Shown here piece by piece: positions 62,777-64,000 of a stretch of DNA of 64,000 bases; within the stretch, counting starts at the first letter, position 1, and the number at the start of each line of letters is the position of its first letter. The DNA comes from Rhodanobacteraceae bacterium (lineage in GTDB: Bacteria; Pseudomonadota; Gammaproteobacteria; Xanthomonadales; SZUA-5). A program made the translations under genes and the position numbers. The notes beneath the pieces were generated by a model. The model was not told the origin of the DNA. It searched no databases and was given only the letters and a program-made list of their open reading frames with translations. The DNA is taken from assembly GCA_024234055.1 (NCBI GenBank), contig JACKOW010000001.1, forward strand, positions 660,001-724,000. The letters are read 5' to 3'.

Positions 62777-64000
62777 GTGCTGAGCTCGCTGCTACTGGCC
62801 GGGCTGCTGGTCCAGGTTCCGGAGCAGAGCGCGCCGTCGGAGACGCGTCTGCCGGCGGTGATCAGCGCCGAGCAGCGGCGTATCGAGCAGCAGCGCCGCC
62901 CTGACGCGCTGATCGAGCTGGATCTGGTCGATCTGGCGCGGCGAAAGCCACTGATCGATATCGCCGAGGTACTGAGCGAAATGCCGGGTGTGATTGCGCG
63001 ACCGCGCAACAACGGTGCCCAGGACACCCAGATCCAGATCCGCGGATTCGGCGCGCGCAGCCCCTTCGGCGTGCGCGGTCTGCGGGTGGAATACGATGGC
63101 ATTCCGGCCACGGCTGCTGATGGCCAGAGCCAGATGGGACATCTGGACCTTTCGGCGGGCGGGCGCGTCAGTCTCATCCGCGGCCCCTTCGCGGCGCTCT
63201 ATACCAACGGCGGCGGCTACCTGCGAGTGGATGGCCGGCGCGACACGGCGGGCAACTCCGATCGCGTCAATCTGGCGCTCGGCAGCTTCGGCCAGCGCCG
63301 GGTCGGATTCGAGCTCAACGCCGACGACGAGCTTCGCGGCACGCTCTCGGGAAACCGCTACCGCAGCGAGGGCAGTCGCGAGCACAGTCGCGCCGAACGC
63401 ACGCTCGCGGCGGCGCGCATGGACTGGGAGCCAGATGCAGCCTCGCGCCTGAGTCTGAGTGCGCACCACCAGGACCAGCCGCTGGGCGAGGATCCGCAAA
63501 CGCTGACCCGGGCCGAGTTCGAGCGCGATCGGCGTCTGGCCAATCCCGCCGCGGTGCTCTACGACACTCGCAAGAGCACCCGCCAGTCGCAGCTGGGCGC
63601 GAGCTACACGCGCCAGCTCGAGCAGTCGGAATGGAGCCTGTCGGTCTACACCGGCGAGCGCCAGATCGATCAGTATCTGAGCGTGCCGCGAGCAGCCCAG
63701 GTGCAGCCGGCCAGTGGCGGCGGTGTCATCGATCTGGGGCGTGACTATCACGGCTGGTCATTGCGCTGGTCGCGACAAACCGAACTGGCGCTCGGGCAGG
63801 CCGAATTCAGCGCCGAGATCCGCGACGAACGCTTGTCCGAGGATCGCCTGGGATACGAGAATTTCGTCGGCAACCAGCTCGGCGTGCGGGGTCAGTTGCG
63901 GCGTAACGAGCGCAATGACAGCAGGGCGCGCGACGCCATGTTCCGCGTCGACCTGGATACCGGCCCGGACTGGCGCTGGTCTGCCGGCGTGCGCCGCAAT
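62777..64000 (+). CDS. TonB-dependent receptor, 5' part (partial)
   Basis: 408 codons open to the right edge. GTG 62777 gives a signal peptide (LSSLLLAGLLVQVP), then a plug domain with IAEVLSEMPGVIARPRNNGA, IQIRGFGARSPFGVRGLRV and RGPFAALYTNGGG (about residues 55-150), followed by the first barrel strands. Substrate cannot be told. It begins 34 bases after rubredoxin and would work with a TonB protein such as that at 16923. The GTG start is inferred from the signal peptide; its ribosome binding site is weak. Confidence 0.88.
   Translation, partial: MLSSLLLAGLLVQVPEQSAPSETRLPAVISAEQRRIEQQRRPDALIELDLVDLARRKPLIDIAEVLSEMPGVIARPRNNGAQDTQIQIRGFGARSPFGVRGLRVEYDGIPATAADGQSQMGHLDLSAGGRVSLIRGPFAALYTNGGGYLRVDGRRDTAGNSDRVNLALGSFGQRRVGFELNADDELRGTLSGNRYRSEGSREHSRAERTLAAARMDWEPDAASRLSLSAHHQDQPLGEDPQTLTRAEFERDRRLANPAAVLYDTRKSTRQSQLGASYTRQLEQSEWSLSVYTGERQIDQYLSVPRAAQVQPASGGGVIDLGRDYHGWSLRWSRQTELALGQAEFSAEIRDERLSEDRLGYENFVGNQLGVRGQLRRNERNDSRARDAMFRVDLDTGPDWRWSAGVRRN

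Overview
The window is 64 kb of chromosome from a GC-rich gammaproteobacterium. The gene complement and order (uninterrupted S10-spc-alpha ribosomal operons with secY running into rpsM, class II DAHP synthase, TonB machinery, glnE, PHB-type reductase and 3-hydroxybutyrate dehydrogenase) fit the order Lysobacterales (Xanthomonadales) best; that placement is inference from gene content, not a computed phylogeny. I see no prophage, insertion sequence, integrase or CRISPR array.

Layout. 1-10561: end of the S10 operon, the spc operon, secY and the alpha operon, closed by a strong terminator. 10697-16802: dsbB, class II DAHP synthase, a PhaB-like reductase, then metK and ahcY facing each other across a terminator; ahcY is preceded by a convincing S-adenosylhomocysteine riboswitch. 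16923-25688: tonB, an ankyrin protein, small exported proteins, 3-hydroxybutyrate dehydrogenase, a 1016-residue exported Ig-repeat protein and a FadI-like thiolase. 26198-33117: an unrecognised gene, the helicase gene hrpA carrying two repeat elements inside its coding sequence, and an Mrr-like membrane protein. 33269-37476: a branched-chain amino acid locus (leader peptide, ilvD, ilvC, ilvE). 37716-51887: an XRE regulator, sppA, and a signalling block with three GGDEF proteins, a hybrid histidine kinase, a DUF819 membrane protein, thiS and tRNA-Gly(CCC). 52036-64000: nucleoside transporter plus ribokinase, an SxtJ-like protein, gltX, glnE, alr, thiE, rubredoxin and the start of a TonB-dependent receptor.

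The most unusual feature is in the spaces between genes. Many intergenic regions carry foldback elements whose arms are tandem arrays of a 7-base unit (CCCGTGC, CCCGAGT, CCGACAA, CCAACAA, GTAAAAC or GGGAAAA types) or a 9-base unit (GACGCAAAA, ACGCAGAGA types). Where both arms are present the left arm is always purine/G-rich on the + strand and the right arm is its complement, so a transcript from either strand meets the G-rich arm first. Several arrays begin within 1-10 bases of a stop codon. Inside the elements lie short palindromes such as GTCCAGACnnGTCTGGAC. Two repeat elements also sit in frame inside hrpA.

Functional links: metK and ahcY make and recycle SAM; the ilv locus makes valine, leucine and isoleucine under a probable attenuator; the HK/response regulator/GGDEF block points to c-di-GMP signalling; thiS and thiE are two separated thiamine genes; the nucleoside transporter and ribokinase form a likely salvage pair.
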